Below the pieces are notes generated by a model. That model saw nothing but the letters and a program-made list of their open reading frames with translations. It had not been told where the DNA came from and made no database searches. Shown one piece after another: positions 33,911-44,969 of a stretch of DNA of 64,000 nucleotides. The translations under genes were made by a program, and so were the position numbers. This stretch comes from JBCBSZ01 sp039818945 (GTDB lineage: Bacteria > Actinomycetota > Acidimicrobiia > Acidimicrobiales > Poriferisodalaceae): the NCBI GenBank assembly GCA_039818945.1, contig JBCBSZ010000013.1, positions 26,794 through 90,793 on the forward strand, read 5' to 3'. Position 1 is the stretch's first letter; the number at the start of each line of letters is the position of its first letter.

Positions 33911-34588
33911 TCAGCGGAGGCCCAGCACGTCCAGGGCGTACTCCACGGCGTCGGGTGCCCCGGTCACCCCGAGCTCGGCGAGGGCCTGGTCCCGGGTGAG
34001 CGCCCCCTGGTGGCACCAGACGACGATCGCCAGGGAGCCGGTCAGGCGGACCTCGGCATCGTCGACCGCGCCGTCCGCGACCTGCATGCGCTCGTGGAAG
34101 CGGACGAAGCGACCGTCGTCGTCGCGGCGGGGGCCGATCGTCAGCGTGACCTGGAGCTCGTCGAGGTCGAGGGCCAGCACGAGCTCGCGCTCGTCGAGCG
34201 CCTCGGTGATCGCCATGGACTTCACGCCGAAGCGCAGCACCCGGTCGAGCAGCGGCTGGTCGTCGGTCGGCTCGTCGAGCAGTGGCACGCCGGCCCGCCC
34301 GAGCGCCATGAGGACGGGCTCGAGGTCGCGGCCGGTCCGGCTGAGCTCGTAGACGGTCCGCGCCGCCGGCGGCGGGAGGTCGATCCGGCGCACGTACCCC
34401 GCCGCCTCCAGGTCGCGCAGCCGCTGCGAGAGCAGGGTCGGCCCGATGCCGGGGAGCGCGTCGTCGAGGTCCTTCCACCGCATCGGGCCCGCGAGCAGCT
34501 CCCGCAGCACCAGCAGCGTCCAGCGCTCGCCGACCAGGTCGAGGAGCCGGGCGGCGGGGCAGAACTGGGCGTAGGTGCGGCGGGCCAC
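33911..34588 (-). CDS. HxlR-family regulator with SCP2-like C-terminus
   Basis: 225-residue protein. Residues ~1-100 are an HxlR winged helix (CPAARLLDLVGERWTLLVLRELLAGPMRWKDLDDALPGIGPTLLSQRLRDLEAAGYVRR). Residues ~110-225 look like an SCP2/sterol-carrier domain (LTIGPRRDDDGRFVRFHERMQVADGAVDDAEVRLTG), suggesting a hydrophobic ligand. GTG 34588 is seven bases after TACCGT (34596-34601), a leaderless start. Divergent from the double glyoxalase gene, which it likely regulates. Confidence 0.85.
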   Translation of the reverse strand: MARRTYAQFCPAARLLDLVGERWTLLVLRELLAGPMRWKDLDDALPGIGPTLLSQRLRDLEAAGYVRRIDLPPPAARTVYELSRTGRDLEPVLMALGRAGVPLLDEPTDDQPLLDRVLRFGVKSMAITEALDERELVLALDLDELQVTLTIGPRRDDDGRFVRFHERMQVADGAVDDAEVRLTGSLAIVVWCHQGALTRDQALAELGVTGAPDAVEYALDVLGLR

Positions 34589-34633
34589 GCTCTCGACGGT
34601 ACGGCAGCACCCCTGCTACTACAACAATCACCC

Positions 34634-34661
34634 TTGTCCGCTACAGAACGCGTAGTACGCT
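34634..34661 (+). promoter_or_regulatory. sigma-70-type promoter of the glyoxalase-fold gene
   Basis: TTGTCC (34634-34639) and TACGCT (34656-34661) are separated by 16 bases. The predicted start point leaves a leader of about 20 bases carrying GGGGAG before the ATG at 34691. The AT-richer stretch just upstream (CTACTACAACAATCA) may hold the binding site of the divergent HxlR protein. Confidence 0.6.
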
Positions 34662-34690
34662 GTGGCGGTCGTCACACCAGGGGAGATCTG

Positions 34691-35476
34691 ATGCCGACTC
34701 GCACGTCCTACGCCCACGGCACGCCGTCGTGGATCGACCTGGCGACGACCGACGTCGCCGGCGCCCGGGCCTTCTACGCCGAGCTGTTCGGCTGGTCCTT
34801 CGAGGAGAACCCCACGGACCAGGGCGGCTCGTACGTCATGGCCAGCAAGGCCGGGAGCGCGACGGCCGGGATGATGACCCAGCCCGACGAGCAGCGCGAG
34901 ATGGGCCTGCCGCCCATGTGGAACAGCTACGTGACCGTCGACGACATGGCCGCCACCGTGGGCAGGGTCGAGGGGGCCGGCGGCAAGGTGATGGCGCCGC
35001 CCTTCGACGTCATGGACGCCGGCGTGATGGCCGTGATCGTCGACCCGAGCGGCGGGGTCATCAGCCTGTGGCAGCCGAAGGAGCACATCGGTGCCCAGGT
35101 GGTCAACGAGCACGGCGCGCTGATCTGGAACGAGCTGATCTCGCCGGACGTGCCGGCCGCAGCCGCGTTCTACGGCGAGGTGCTCGGCTGGGGGACCCAG
35201 GAGATGGACATGGGCGAGATGGGCACGTACACGGTGTTCACGCTCGACGGCGAGGGGATCGGCGGCGCGATGGCGCCACCGATGGACGGCATGCCCCCGC
35301 ACTGGGGTGTCTACTTCGCGGTCGACGACGCCGAGGCGACGATCGCTGCGGTGACCGCAGCCGGCGGTGCGGTGGTCAACCCGCCCACGCCGTCGCCGCC
35401 GGGGATCATCGCCGTGGTGCAGGACCCGCAGGGGGCGATGTTCTCGATCATGCAGCCGGCCGAGCCGGCGTCGTAG
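34691..35476 (+). CDS. double VOC (glyoxalase/bleomycin resistance-fold) protein
   Basis: 261-residue protein with two vicinal-oxygen-chelate modules, about 8-130 and 138-258. Each begins with a PSWIDL or IWNELIS strand followed by a helix (VAGARAFYAELFGWSFEEN and VPAAAAFYGEVLGWGTQEM) and ends in MAVIVDPSGGVISLWQP or IAVVQDPQGAMFSIMQP. Such tandem proteins are common in actinobacteria with no assigned substrate; an antibiotic-binding role is only one possibility. Good GGGGAG site. Divergent from HxlR. Confidence 0.87.
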   Translation: MPTRTSYAHGTPSWIDLATTDVAGARAFYAELFGWSFEENPTDQGGSYVMASKAGSATAGMMTQPDEQREMGLPPMWNSYVTVDDMAATVGRVEGAGGKVMAPPFDVMDAGVMAVIVDPSGGVISLWQPKEHIGAQVVNEHGALIWNELISPDVPAAAAFYGEVLGWGTQEMDMGEMGTYTVFTLDGEGIGGAMAPPMDGMPPHWGVYFAVDDAEATIAAVTAAGGAVVNPPTPSPPGIIAVVQDPQGAMFSIMQPAEPAS

Positions 35477-35487
35477 GGGCCCGTCGC

Positions 35488-38007
35488 TCAGCGGTGCTCG
35501 ATGCGGGCGAGCCGAAGCACGGCTCGCCCGTCGGCCCGCGACCCCTCGACGTCGAGCTCGCCGACGAGCACCCACTCGTGGAAGCCGGCCGGGTCGACCA
35601 GCGTCTGCTCGACCGTCGTGCCGTCGAGCACGAAGTGCGCCGGCGCCCGGGCCTCGGGGTCGGTGCGGATCTCGTCGTGGTCGTCCCAGTACGGGGCGAT
35701 GGCCTCGGCGAGGGCCTCGGCCGTCCATCGCGGCGCGCCCTCCGGCGCGTCGAGCTCGGCCAGCTCCGCGTGCTCGCGGCGGGCGAGCAGCTGCACCCAG
35801 CGGAACATCTCGTTGCGGACCAGCACCCGGAAGGCGCGGGTGTTGCGGGTGACGTCGACGGTCACGGGCAGCTCGTCGGGCGCGGCGACCACCTCCGCGA
35901 CCTGGTCGGGGTCGCGGAGGCGCTCCCACTCCTCGATCATCGAGGCGTCGACGCCGCGCACCAGCGCGCCGAGCCACTCGGTCACGTCGTCGACGTCGTC
36001 GGTGCGAGCCCACTCCGGGACGGTCTGCACCATCGCCCGGTAGGCGTCGGTGAGGTAGCGGAGCAGCACGCCCTCGGACCGCTTGAGCCCGTAGTGACGG
36101 ACGTAGTCGTGGAACCCCATCGCCCGCTCGAAGAGGTCGCGCACGACCGACTTCGGCTTCACCGTCTCGCCCTCGATCCACGGGTGGTGGACCCGCCAGG
36201 CGTTGAACGCGTCGTAGAGCGGCTCGGCCAGGGGTTTGGGCCAGGTGACCTCGTCGAGGCGCTCCATGCGCTCCTCGTACTCGACGCCGGCCGCCTTCAT
36301 CTCGTTGACGAGCGCGGTCTTGGCCTGGTCGAGCTGGGCGACGAGCACGACGGTGGGGTTCTCCAGGACCGACTCGACGACCGACACGACGTCGAGCGCG
36401 TACGAGGGTGACTCACGGTCGAGCAGCTCGACGGCGTCGAGGACGAAGGGTGAGAGGGCCTGGTTGAGGCGGAACTCGTCCTGGAGGTCGACGGTCAGTC
36501 GCACGAGGCGGCCCTCGTCGTCGGGTTCGTCGAGCAGCTCGACGATCTCGGCCTCGACCAGCGACCGGTAGATCGCGATCGCCCGCCGGACGTGGCGCCG
36601 GACCCGCGTGCGGGGCTCGTGGTTGTCGACCAGCAGCTCCCGGATCGCCCGGCACCCGTCGCCGGGCCGGTCGAGCAGGTTGAGGATCATCGAGTGGCTG
36701 ACGGCGAAGCTGGAGTCGAGCCGCTCGGGCTCGCCGTCCCAGAGCTTGTCGAGCGTGCCCTCCTCCCAGTGCGCGAAGCCGCGCTCGGGCGGCTTCTTGC
36801 GCCGCAGCTTCTTGCCCTTCTTCGGGTCGTCGGCGACCTTCTGGGCGATCTTCTTGTTCTCGACGACGTACTCGGGGGCCTGCACCCAGACCGTGCCCGC
36901 GGTGTCAAGCCCCTTGCGCCCGGCCCGCCCGGCGATCTGCTGGAACTCCCGCACCGACAGCACGCGCACGCCGACGCCGTCGTACTTGCAGAGCTGGGTG
37001 AACAGCACGGTGCGGATCGGCAGGTTCACCCCGACGCCCAGCGTGTCGGTCCCGCAGATCACCCGGAGGTGGCCGCCCTGGGCCAGCTTCTCGACCAGGA
37101 GCCGGTACTTGGGGAGCATGCCCGCGTGGTGCACTCCGACCCCGTGGCGCAGCCACCGGGCGAGGTCGCGACCGAAGCCGGGGTCGAAGCGGAAGCCGCC
37201 GATCGCCTCGGCGACCGCGGCCTTCTCGCTCTTGGACAGGAGGTTGACGCTGGTGAGCTCCTGGGCCCGCTGGGTCGCTTCCTTCTGGGTGAAGTGCACG
37301 AGGTAGATCGGCGTGCGGCGGGTGTCGAGCAGCTCCTCGATCGACTCGAGCAGGGTGGTCTCGCGGTACTCGACGTCGAGGGGCACCGGCCGCTCGCTCG
37401 CCCTGACGAGCGCGACCTCGCATCCGGTCCGCGCCTCGAGGTCGTCGCGGAGCTTCGTGGTGTCGCCCAGCGTCGCCGACATCAGCAACCACCGGGTGCG
37501 GGTCATCTCGAGCAGCGGCACCTGCCACGCCCAGCCCCGCTGCGGGTCGCCGTAGTAGTGGAACTCGTCGGAGACGGCGAGGTCGAACGGCGTGTCCGCG
37601 CCCCGGCGCAGCGACATGTTGGCGAGGATCTCCGCGGTGCAGCAGATGATCGGCGCGTCCGGGTTCACCGACGCGTCGCCCGTGACCATGCCGACCTGGT
37701 CGGAGCCGAAGGCCCGGCAGAGATCGAAGAACTTCTCGCTGACGAGCGCCTTGATCGGGGCGGTGTAGACCGAGCGCTCGCCCCGGGCGAACGCGGCGAA
37801 GTGCCCGGCGAGCGCCACCAGCGACTTGCCCGACCCGGTCGGTGTGGCGAGCACGACGTGGCGGCCGGCGAGCAGCTCGAGGATCGCCTCCTCCTGCGCC
37901 TCGTAGAGCTCGATGCCCCGCTCGTCGACCCAGGCGAGGAAGGCGTCGAGGAGGGCGTCGCCGTCCGGTTCGGCCGGGGCGAGCTCGGTCAGGTTCAGGG
38001 CGGCCAC
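35488..38007 (-). CDS. Ski2-like superfamily II RNA helicase
   Basis: 839-residue helicase. The first RecA domain (about 30-200) has Walker A ATPTGSGKS, motif II SDEFHYYGD and motif III SATLGD. The second (about 220-380) has HHAGMLPKYR, GTDTLGVGVNLPIRTVLFT and QIAGRAGRKG. The ~450-residue C-terminus is unrelated to known catalytic domains and matches the DUF3516 style found in actinobacterial members. It probably unwinds RNA in processing or decay; DNA is not excluded. GTG 38007 has TAGAGT nine bases ahead. Divergent from glgX. Confidence 0.9.
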   Translation of the reverse strand: MAALNLTELAPAEPDGDALLDAFLAWVDERGIELYEAQEEAILELLAGRHVVLATPTGSGKSLVALAGHFAAFARGERSVYTAPIKALVSEKFFDLCRAFGSDQVGMVTGDASVNPDAPIICCTAEILANMSLRRGADTPFDLAVSDEFHYYGDPQRGWAWQVPLLEMTRTRWLLMSATLGDTTKLRDDLEARTGCEVALVRASERPVPLDVEYRETTLLESIEELLDTRRTPIYLVHFTQKEATQRAQELTSVNLLSKSEKAAVAEAIGGFRFDPGFGRDLARWLRHGVGVHHAGMLPKYRLLVEKLAQGGHLRVICGTDTLGVGVNLPIRTVLFTQLCKYDGVGVRVLSVREFQQIAGRAGRKGLDTAGTVWVQAPEYVVENKKIAQKVADDPKKGKKLRRKKPPERGFAHWEEGTLDKLWDGEPERLDSSFAVSHSMILNLLDRPGDGCRAIRELLVDNHEPRTRVRRHVRRAIAIYRSLVEAEIVELLDEPDDEGRLVRLTVDLQDEFRLNQALSPFVLDAVELLDRESPSYALDVVSVVESVLENPTVVLVAQLDQAKTALVNEMKAAGVEYEERMERLDEVTWPKPLAEPLYDAFNAWRVHHPWIEGETVKPKSVVRDLFERAMGFHDYVRHYGLKRSEGVLLRYLTDAYRAMVQTVPEWARTDDVDDVTEWLGALVRGVDASMIEEWERLRDPDQVAEVVAAPDELPVTVDVTRNTRAFRVLVRNEMFRWVQLLARREHAELAELDAPEGAPRWTAEALAEAIAPYWDDHDEIRTDPEARAPAHFVLDGTTVEQTLVDPAGFHEWVLVGELDVEGSRADGRAVLRLARIEHR

Positions 38008-38052
38008 TGCATGACGACTCTACGGTTGGACTCGACATAAGGTGGACGGTTC

Positions 38053-40086
<2,034 letters not shown>

Positions 40087-40110
40087 GCGGGCGGTCCCGG
40101 AGGGTTCGGC

Positions 40111-40335
40111 CTACTTGTAGCGGTAGGTCATGCGCGCGCGGGTGAGGTCGTAGGGCGACATCTCGATCTGCACGCGATCGCCGGGCAGCACCCGGATGCG
40201 GCTCCGGCGCATCTTGCCGGAGATGTGGGCGAGCACCTCGTGCCCGTTGTCGAGCTCGACTCGGAACATCGCGTTGGGGAGCGCCTCCTTGGCGACTCCG
40301 TCCAGCACGATGACGTCGTCCTTCGGCTTCGGCAT
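40111..40335 (-). CDS. infA: translation initiation factor IF-1
   Basis: 74-residue S1/OB-fold factor that occupies the ribosomal A site during initiation. The sequence is canonical: MPKPKDDVIVLDG, MFRVELDNGHEVLAHISGKMRR, RIRVLPGDRVQIEMSPYDLTRARMTYRYK. ATG 40335 has GAGAGGA eight bases upstream. It is not followed by rpmJ-rpsM-rpsK as in most actinobacteria, so either this is a second copy or the cluster is broken. The amidase gene ends 86 bases upstream on the same strand. Confidence 0.96.
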   Translation of the reverse strand: MPKPKDDVIVLDGVAKEALPNAMFRVELDNGHEVLAHISGKMRRSRIRVLPGDRVQIEMSPYDLTRARMTYRYK

Positions 40336-40421
40336 ACACGTCCTCTCGAGCTCGGTCGGCCAGGGTGAACGACCGGCTCACGGATCAGGATATCGGCCCC
40401 GCTGCCAGGCCAGACGGACGC

Positions 40422-41855
40422 TCAGGCGGTCGAGCGGGCCGCTGGCCGTGGCCAGCCCGGGGCGTGTCGGGGCCACGGCCGGGTCGCCTCGAGCCGGGCG
40501 GCCAGGGCGAGGAGCCGGGCCTCGGTGAAGCGGCGGCCGACGATCTGGAGCCCGACCGGGTGCCCGTCGACGAGGCCGGCCGGCACCGAGACGCCCGGGT
40601 GGCCGGAGAGGTTGAACGGGATCGTGAACTGCGCCATCGCGGCGGGGCGGACCTCGCGACCGTCGATCTCGGTGGGGAGCGGGCCCTCCGCCGGGACCGA
40701 CGGCACCGCGCACGAGGGCAGGAGGAGCAGGTCGACGTCGTCGAAGGCGACCTCGATCTCGTCGCACACCGCCGCGGCGCGATCGATCGCCTTCGCCAGG
40801 TCGGTCGCCGTGACCCGCGGCGACCCCCGGTACGACCACCGGCCCTCTCGCGAGAGCAGGGACTCGTCGACGTCACCGGCGTCGGAGAACGCCCGGATCG
40901 ACCCGGCGGCGCCGACCGCGCTCCACGCCGACGACGGGTCGCGGAATTGGACCGGCCGGTCGACCAGCGTGAGCCCGGCGGCATCGACGAGCGCGTGGGC
41001 CGCGTCGTCGACGAGGGCGAGGACGCCCGGATCGACGGCGGCGTGGCCGAACCCGGTGACGATGGCGGCCCGCATCCCGTGGTCGACCGTGCCGAGCGCG
41101 GCCTCCCACGACGCCGGATCGGGCGGCAGCTCGGTGCGGTCGTGACCGTCGGGGCCCCGGACGACGTCGAGGAACCGGGCTGCGTCGGCGACCGTGGTGG
41201 CGAGGGGGCCCAGCACGGCCGTCGGCCACAGGTCGCGGGCCGAGCGGGGCACCCGGCCGAGCGAGACCTTCGGTCCGACGAGGCCAGACAGCGCCGCCGG
41301 CAACCGGATCGAGCCGCCACCGTCGCCACCGGTGGCGACGGGGACCAGCCCGGCGGCCACGGCGCCGGCCGAGCCGCCGGAGGACCCGCCCGGGCTGGTG
41401 TCGGGGTCCCACGGGTTGCGAGCGGTGACGCCGCGCGCCGGGTGATGGGTGTAGGCGGTGATGCCGAACTCGCTCGCCGAGGTGAGCCCGACCGCCACGG
41501 CGCCGGCGTCGAGGAGCCGCCGCACGTGGGTGTCGGTGCGGGTCGCCACCCGGTCGGCGTAGATCGCGGTCCCGGCGTTGTCGGGCCAGCCCTCGACCCG
41601 GTCGAGCTCCTTCACCCCCAGCGGCACGCCGGCCAGCGGCAGGTGCTCGCCGGCGGCGACGCGTCGATCGACCGCTGCGGCGTCGCGCCGGGCTCGCTCG
41701 GGGTCGAGGAAGGTGAAGGCATCGAGCTCGTCGTTGGCGGCGGCGATCCGGCGCAGCGCCTCCTCGAGCACCTCGGCGGCCGACAGCTCACCGGCCGACA
41801 CCGCCGCCGCGACGTCGATCGCCGTCCAGGAACCGATCGCGGGGTGGTCACTCAC
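40422..41855 (-). CDS. amidase, amidase-signature family (first copy)
   Basis: 477-residue serine amidohydrolase. The Ser-cisSer-Lys triad is Lys82 (GVPLGVKELD), Ser158 (SPGGSSGGSAGAVAAG) and Ser182 (GDGGGSIRLPA); the 24-residue spacing between the serines matches the family. It is similar in size to GatA, but no gatB or gatC is near and the C-terminus differs, so a catabolic amidase is more likely. GTG 41855 overlaps the hydroxylase stop as GTGA. A second amidase of the same family is at 61711-63156. Confidence 0.9.
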   Translation of the reverse strand: MSDHPAIGSWTAIDVAAAVSAGELSAAEVLEEALRRIAAANDELDAFTFLDPERARRDAAAVDRRVAAGEHLPLAGVPLGVKELDRVEGWPDNAGTAIYADRVATRTDTHVRRLLDAGAVAVGLTSASEFGITAYTHHPARGVTARNPWDPDTSPGGSSGGSAGAVAAGLVPVATGGDGGGSIRLPAALSGLVGPKVSLGRVPRSARDLWPTAVLGPLATTVADAARFLDVVRGPDGHDRTELPPDPASWEAALGTVDHGMRAAIVTGFGHAAVDPGVLALVDDAAHALVDAAGLTLVDRPVQFRDPSSAWSAVGAAGSIRAFSDAGDVDESLLSREGRWSYRGSPRVTATDLAKAIDRAAAVCDEIEVAFDDVDLLLLPSCAVPSVPAEGPLPTEIDGREVRPAAMAQFTIPFNLSGHPGVSVPAGLVDGHPVGLQIVGRRFTEARLLALAARLEATRPWPRHAPGWPRPAARSTA

Positions 41856-42388
41856 GATCGACCCACGGCGACGGCGCCGGTGAGCGCACCCGGGTCGGCA
41901 TCGAGCCAGGCCGGTGCGAGGCGTCGCGGCAACCGGACGCCCTCGGGCTCGGCGTGGGTCCCGAAGCACCGGTCCCACAGCGACGTCGTGACGCCGAAGT
42001 TGCGGTTGGGGCGCACATGGTGGTCGAGGTGGCGCAGGCGGCGCTGGTCGTCGGGGCGGCGCGGCGGCCGGTGATGCACGTTCCAGTGGAGCCGGTCGTA
42101 GGTGGCGTAGCCCAGGCCCCACCCGGCGGCGAGGCCGGGTCCGACGCGGGTGTGGCGGCGGCGGATCGGCGTCGTCGCGACCCAGCCGAGCAGCGCCATG
42201 CCGGTCACGGCAGCCGTGCGGGCCCGAGGGTCGGTCGCGGCCGGGTCGACGTGGTGGCGGCGGTGCTCGGTCGCCATCGGGTCGCGCCCCCCGGTGCGGT
42301 GCATCGGCCCCCGGTGGAGCCAGTACTCGGCGAGGGTCCAGGCCGCCCCGCCCGCGGCGACCCCGAGCAGCGCACGGACGACGACCAT
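41852..42388 (-). CDS. fatty acid hydroxylase-superfamily membrane protein
   Basis: 178-residue integral membrane di-iron enzyme of the sterol-desaturase/carotene-hydroxylase superfamily. The His clusters are visible in order: WLHRGPMHRTG, EHRRHHVDP, LHWNVHHRP and HLDHHVRPNRNFGVTTSLWDRCFGT. The first ~25 residues and the 60-95 region are the hydrophobic spans. It should hydroxylate or desaturate a lipid substrate that cannot be named. The amidase is translationally coupled downstream. Confidence 0.88.
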   Translation of the reverse strand: MVVVRALLGVAAGGAAWTLAEYWLHRGPMHRTGGRDPMATEHRRHHVDPAATDPRARTAAVTGMALLGWVATTPIRRRHTRVGPGLAAGWGLGYATYDRLHWNVHHRPPRRPDDQRRLRHLDHHVRPNRNFGVTTSLWDRCFGTHAEPEGVRLPRRLAPAWLDADPGALTGAVAVGRS

Positions 42389-42438
42389 GGGTCGAGGCTA
42401 CGCGGCGGGGCCGTCCGGATCCCGTCGCCGATCGGGCT

Positions 42439-42909
42439 TCACGCGCCGGGGCGGCCGGTGGGCGGCGGGGGCGCCGAGGCGTCGACGACCCGGCGGTACG
42501 AGCTGAGCAGCGCCCGCCACATCGCCCGCTGGTCGGCGAGCTCGTCGTCGGAGAACTCGCCGAGCGCGACCTGCTCGACCTGGAGCGTGCGCTCGCCGAC
42601 GTGCTCGTTGATCTCGAAGGTGACCTGGCTGCTGACGGCGCCGGCGAGGTCGAAGGAACCCTCGAAGACGATGCGCTGGCCCCGGATGACCTCCTTGATC
42701 GTCCCGCGGACGATGCCCGAACCCGATCCGAAGTCCTCCCACAACAGGCCGCCGACCCGCAGGTCGAGCTGCACCGCCTGCGTCTCGGGCCGGCGCAGCG
42801 GCTCGCACCACCACGGGTCGAGCCGCTCGGTCAGCATCGTCCACGAGCGCGCCGCGGTCGCCACGAGGCGGACCTCGGACTCGAAGCGGGCGTGCTGGAG
42901 CTGCGTCAC
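42439..42909 (-). CDS. SRPBCC-fold (START/AHSA1-like) protein
   Basis: 156-residue START-like helix-grip fold that binds hydrophobic ligands. Visible elements are the first strand FESEVRLVATAARSWTMLTERLDPWW, the central GGLLWEDFGSGSGIVRGTIKEVIRGQRIVFEGSFD and a C-terminal helix MWRALLSSYRRVVDA. GTG 42909 is chosen because TACCCT (42919-42924) sits nine bases upstream; ATG 42942 would put the promoter inside the gene. The ligand is unknown. It is downstream of the amylosucrase-like gene on the same strand. Confidence 0.78.
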   Translation of the reverse strand: MTQLQHARFESEVRLVATAARSWTMLTERLDPWWCEPLRRPETQAVQLDLRVGGLLWEDFGSGSGIVRGTIKEVIRGQRIVFEGSFDLAGAVSSQVTFEINEHVGERTLQVEQVALGEFSDDELADQRAMWRALLSSYRRVVDASAPPPPTGRPGA

Positions 42910-42959
42910 GACGGGCCGAGGGTAGAGGCCGGTGGTCCGCATGGGTCGCTCACCCCGGC

Positions 42960-44951
42960 TCATCGCGTCGTCACGACCCAGCGCACGCCGAGCCGGTCGA
43001 GCGCGATCCGCCCGTCCGGACCGACGACCTCGCCGGTCGCGTCGAGGACGTCGAGCACGGTGCCCGGGCCGAGGTGATCGAGGACGTCGACGCCGACCGA
43101 GCGGGGATCGTCGTGCAGGTTCGCCAGGCCGAGGACGCACCCCTCGGCGGGGTGGTCGTGCAGCCAGCCGAAGACGGCGTCGTCGCCCGTGACGAACGTG
43201 GTGGTCGCGCCACCGGAGCGGAGCGGCGGCGTCGCGGCCCGCTGGTCGGCGAGCGACCGGACGGCCCGGAGGATCCGGCCGGCGGGGGAGCGCTCGTCGC
43301 GGCGTGCCGTCTCGACGAGCGACCAGTCCATCGCCGGTCGGTGCAGCCACCGGCTGTCGTCGGCGTGATCGGGGTCGTCCACGTAGGCGGTGTCGTTGCC
43401 GAGGCCGATCTCGTCTCCCATCCAGAGCAGAGGGATACCACCCCAGCCCATCGCGATGGCGTACAGCAGGCGGATGCGGCGGACGGCCTGGTCGACGAGC
43501 AGCGGATCGTCGCGCTCGACCGCCTCGGCGAGCCCGGCCAGCGCGCTGGTCATGCCCGAGGTCCGCTCGTCGCCGATCAGCGGGTTGGTCATGAACGCCG
43601 CGCCGCGGGCGTACGAGCCGGGGAAGTCGCCGCGGAAGAAGGCCGCCAGGAACGCTCGGTGCGCGGCGGGGTCGAGGCCGACCGCCGCCGCGTCGGCGTC
43701 GTCGACCGCCCAGCCGATGTCGTCGTGGATCCGGACGTAGGTGCACCAGGCCGTGCCGGGCGGTGGGGTGCGCATCCGGCCGAGGGCCCGGGTCATGAGG
43801 TCGGCGCGGCGTGTGGCGACGCCGTTCCAGCTCATGACCATGAGCTGGTTGTGGTAGGCGAGATCGGCCTCGGGGCGGTGCCGGTCGTGGCCGCCGAGGT
43901 ACTGCACGAGCTGTCCCGGCGGCACGATCGCCTCGGCCTTGCACAGCACCCCCGGCGCAACGATCGCGAGCAGCGCCCGCCAGGCCTGGACGAGGCGATG
44001 GGCCTCGGGCTGGTTCTGGCAGTCGGTGCCGAGCCGCTTCCACAGGAACGGCACCGCGTCGAGGCGGAGCACGTCGACGCCGCGGTTGGCGAGGAAGCAC
44101 ATCACGTCGAGCATCTCGGCGAAGACGTCGGGGTTCTCGTGGTCGAGGTCCCACTGGAAGTCGCGGAAGGTCGTCCACACCCAGGCGTCGAGCTCGTCGT
44201 CCCAGGTGAAGTTGCCGGGGGAGAGCTCGGGGAAGACCTCGGGGAGCGTCTCCTCGTAGCGATCGGGGAGCTCCCGGTCGTCGAACACCCGGAAGTAGGC
44301 GCGGTGGCGGGCGCTGCCGGCGCGGGCCAGGCGTGCCCACTCGTGGTCGTCGGCGGTGTGGTTGCACACGACGTCGACGCACAACGACATGCCCCGTCGG
44401 CGCAGCGCGGCGGCGAGCTGGTCGAGGTCGTCGATCGTGCCGAGGCGGGGATCGGTGGAGCGGTAGTCGGTGATGGCGTACCCGCCGTCGGAGTCGCCCT
44501 CGCGGGCCCGCAGCACCGACATCAGGTGGAGGTACGTGACGCCGAGGTCCTCGAGGTGGTCGAGCCGGTCGGCGACGCCGGCGAGGTCGTCCGCGAATCG
44601 GTCGACGTAGCAGACGTAGCCCAGCATGCCGGGGTCGTGGAACCACCCCGGGTCGATCTCCCGTCGGCGGTCGAGCCGTCGGAGGTCCGCCGAGCGCTCG
44701 TCGTAGGCGTCGAACACGACCGGGAGGAACCGGTCGAGCAGCCCGGCCGCGTCGTGGTCGGGGCCGAACACGGCGTCGAGCGCCTCGTGGGCGTCGCGCC
44801 AGCGGCGCTCGATGCGGGCGAGCAGGACCGCGCCGTCGTCGAGCCCGAAGCGATCGTCGAGCCGGGTGGCGAGCGGGCCGCGGCGCTCCCGCCACGACTC
44901 GGTCGCGGCGGCATGTGCTGGGGACGGGGCGATGGGTGGCCGTTCACGCAC
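42960..44951 (-). CDS. amylosucrase-like GH13 enzyme
   Basis: 663-residue alpha-amylase-family enzyme. The order and spacing fit amylosucrase (GH13 subfamily 4): an N-terminal helical domain (1-95), CYVDRFADDL, HLMSVLRAREGDSDGGYAITDY, DVVCNHTADDHEWA, the nucleophile Asp in GVDVLRLDAVPFLWKRLGT, the acid Glu in LCKAEAIVPP and the Asp in RIHDDIGW. Amylosucrase makes alpha-1,4-glucan from sucrose; sucrose hydrolase or a related transglucosidase is the alternative. GTG 44951 is eight bases after TAGGGT (44960-44965). Fits the alpha-glucan theme with glgX. Confidence 0.88.
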   Translation of the reverse strand: MRERPPIAPSPAHAAATESWRERRGPLATRLDDRFGLDDGAVLLARIERRWRDAHEALDAVFGPDHDAAGLLDRFLPVVFDAYDERSADLRRLDRRREIDPGWFHDPGMLGYVCYVDRFADDLAGVADRLDHLEDLGVTYLHLMSVLRAREGDSDGGYAITDYRSTDPRLGTIDDLDQLAAALRRRGMSLCVDVVCNHTADDHEWARLARAGSARHRAYFRVFDDRELPDRYEETLPEVFPELSPGNFTWDDELDAWVWTTFRDFQWDLDHENPDVFAEMLDVMCFLANRGVDVLRLDAVPFLWKRLGTDCQNQPEAHRLVQAWRALLAIVAPGVLCKAEAIVPPGQLVQYLGGHDRHRPEADLAYHNQLMVMSWNGVATRRADLMTRALGRMRTPPPGTAWCTYVRIHDDIGWAVDDADAAAVGLDPAAHRAFLAAFFRGDFPGSYARGAAFMTNPLIGDERTSGMTSALAGLAEAVERDDPLLVDQAVRRIRLLYAIAMGWGGIPLLWMGDEIGLGNDTAYVDDPDHADDSRWLHRPAMDWSLVETARRDERSPAGRILRAVRSLADQRAATPPLRSGGATTTFVTGDDAVFGWLHDHPAEGCVLGLANLHDDPRSVGVDVLDHLGPGTVLDVLDATGEVVGPDGRIALDRLGVRWVVTTR

Positions 44952-44969
44952 GGGGTGCGACCCTATTGG

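Noticed and set aside
41968..42120. Possible additional kinase or GTPase genes in long alternate frames around 42-47 kb
   Set aside because: Alternate frames show only Arg/Pro/Gly/Ala-rich composition with no family motif, while the minus-strand genes there have complete recognisable domains.
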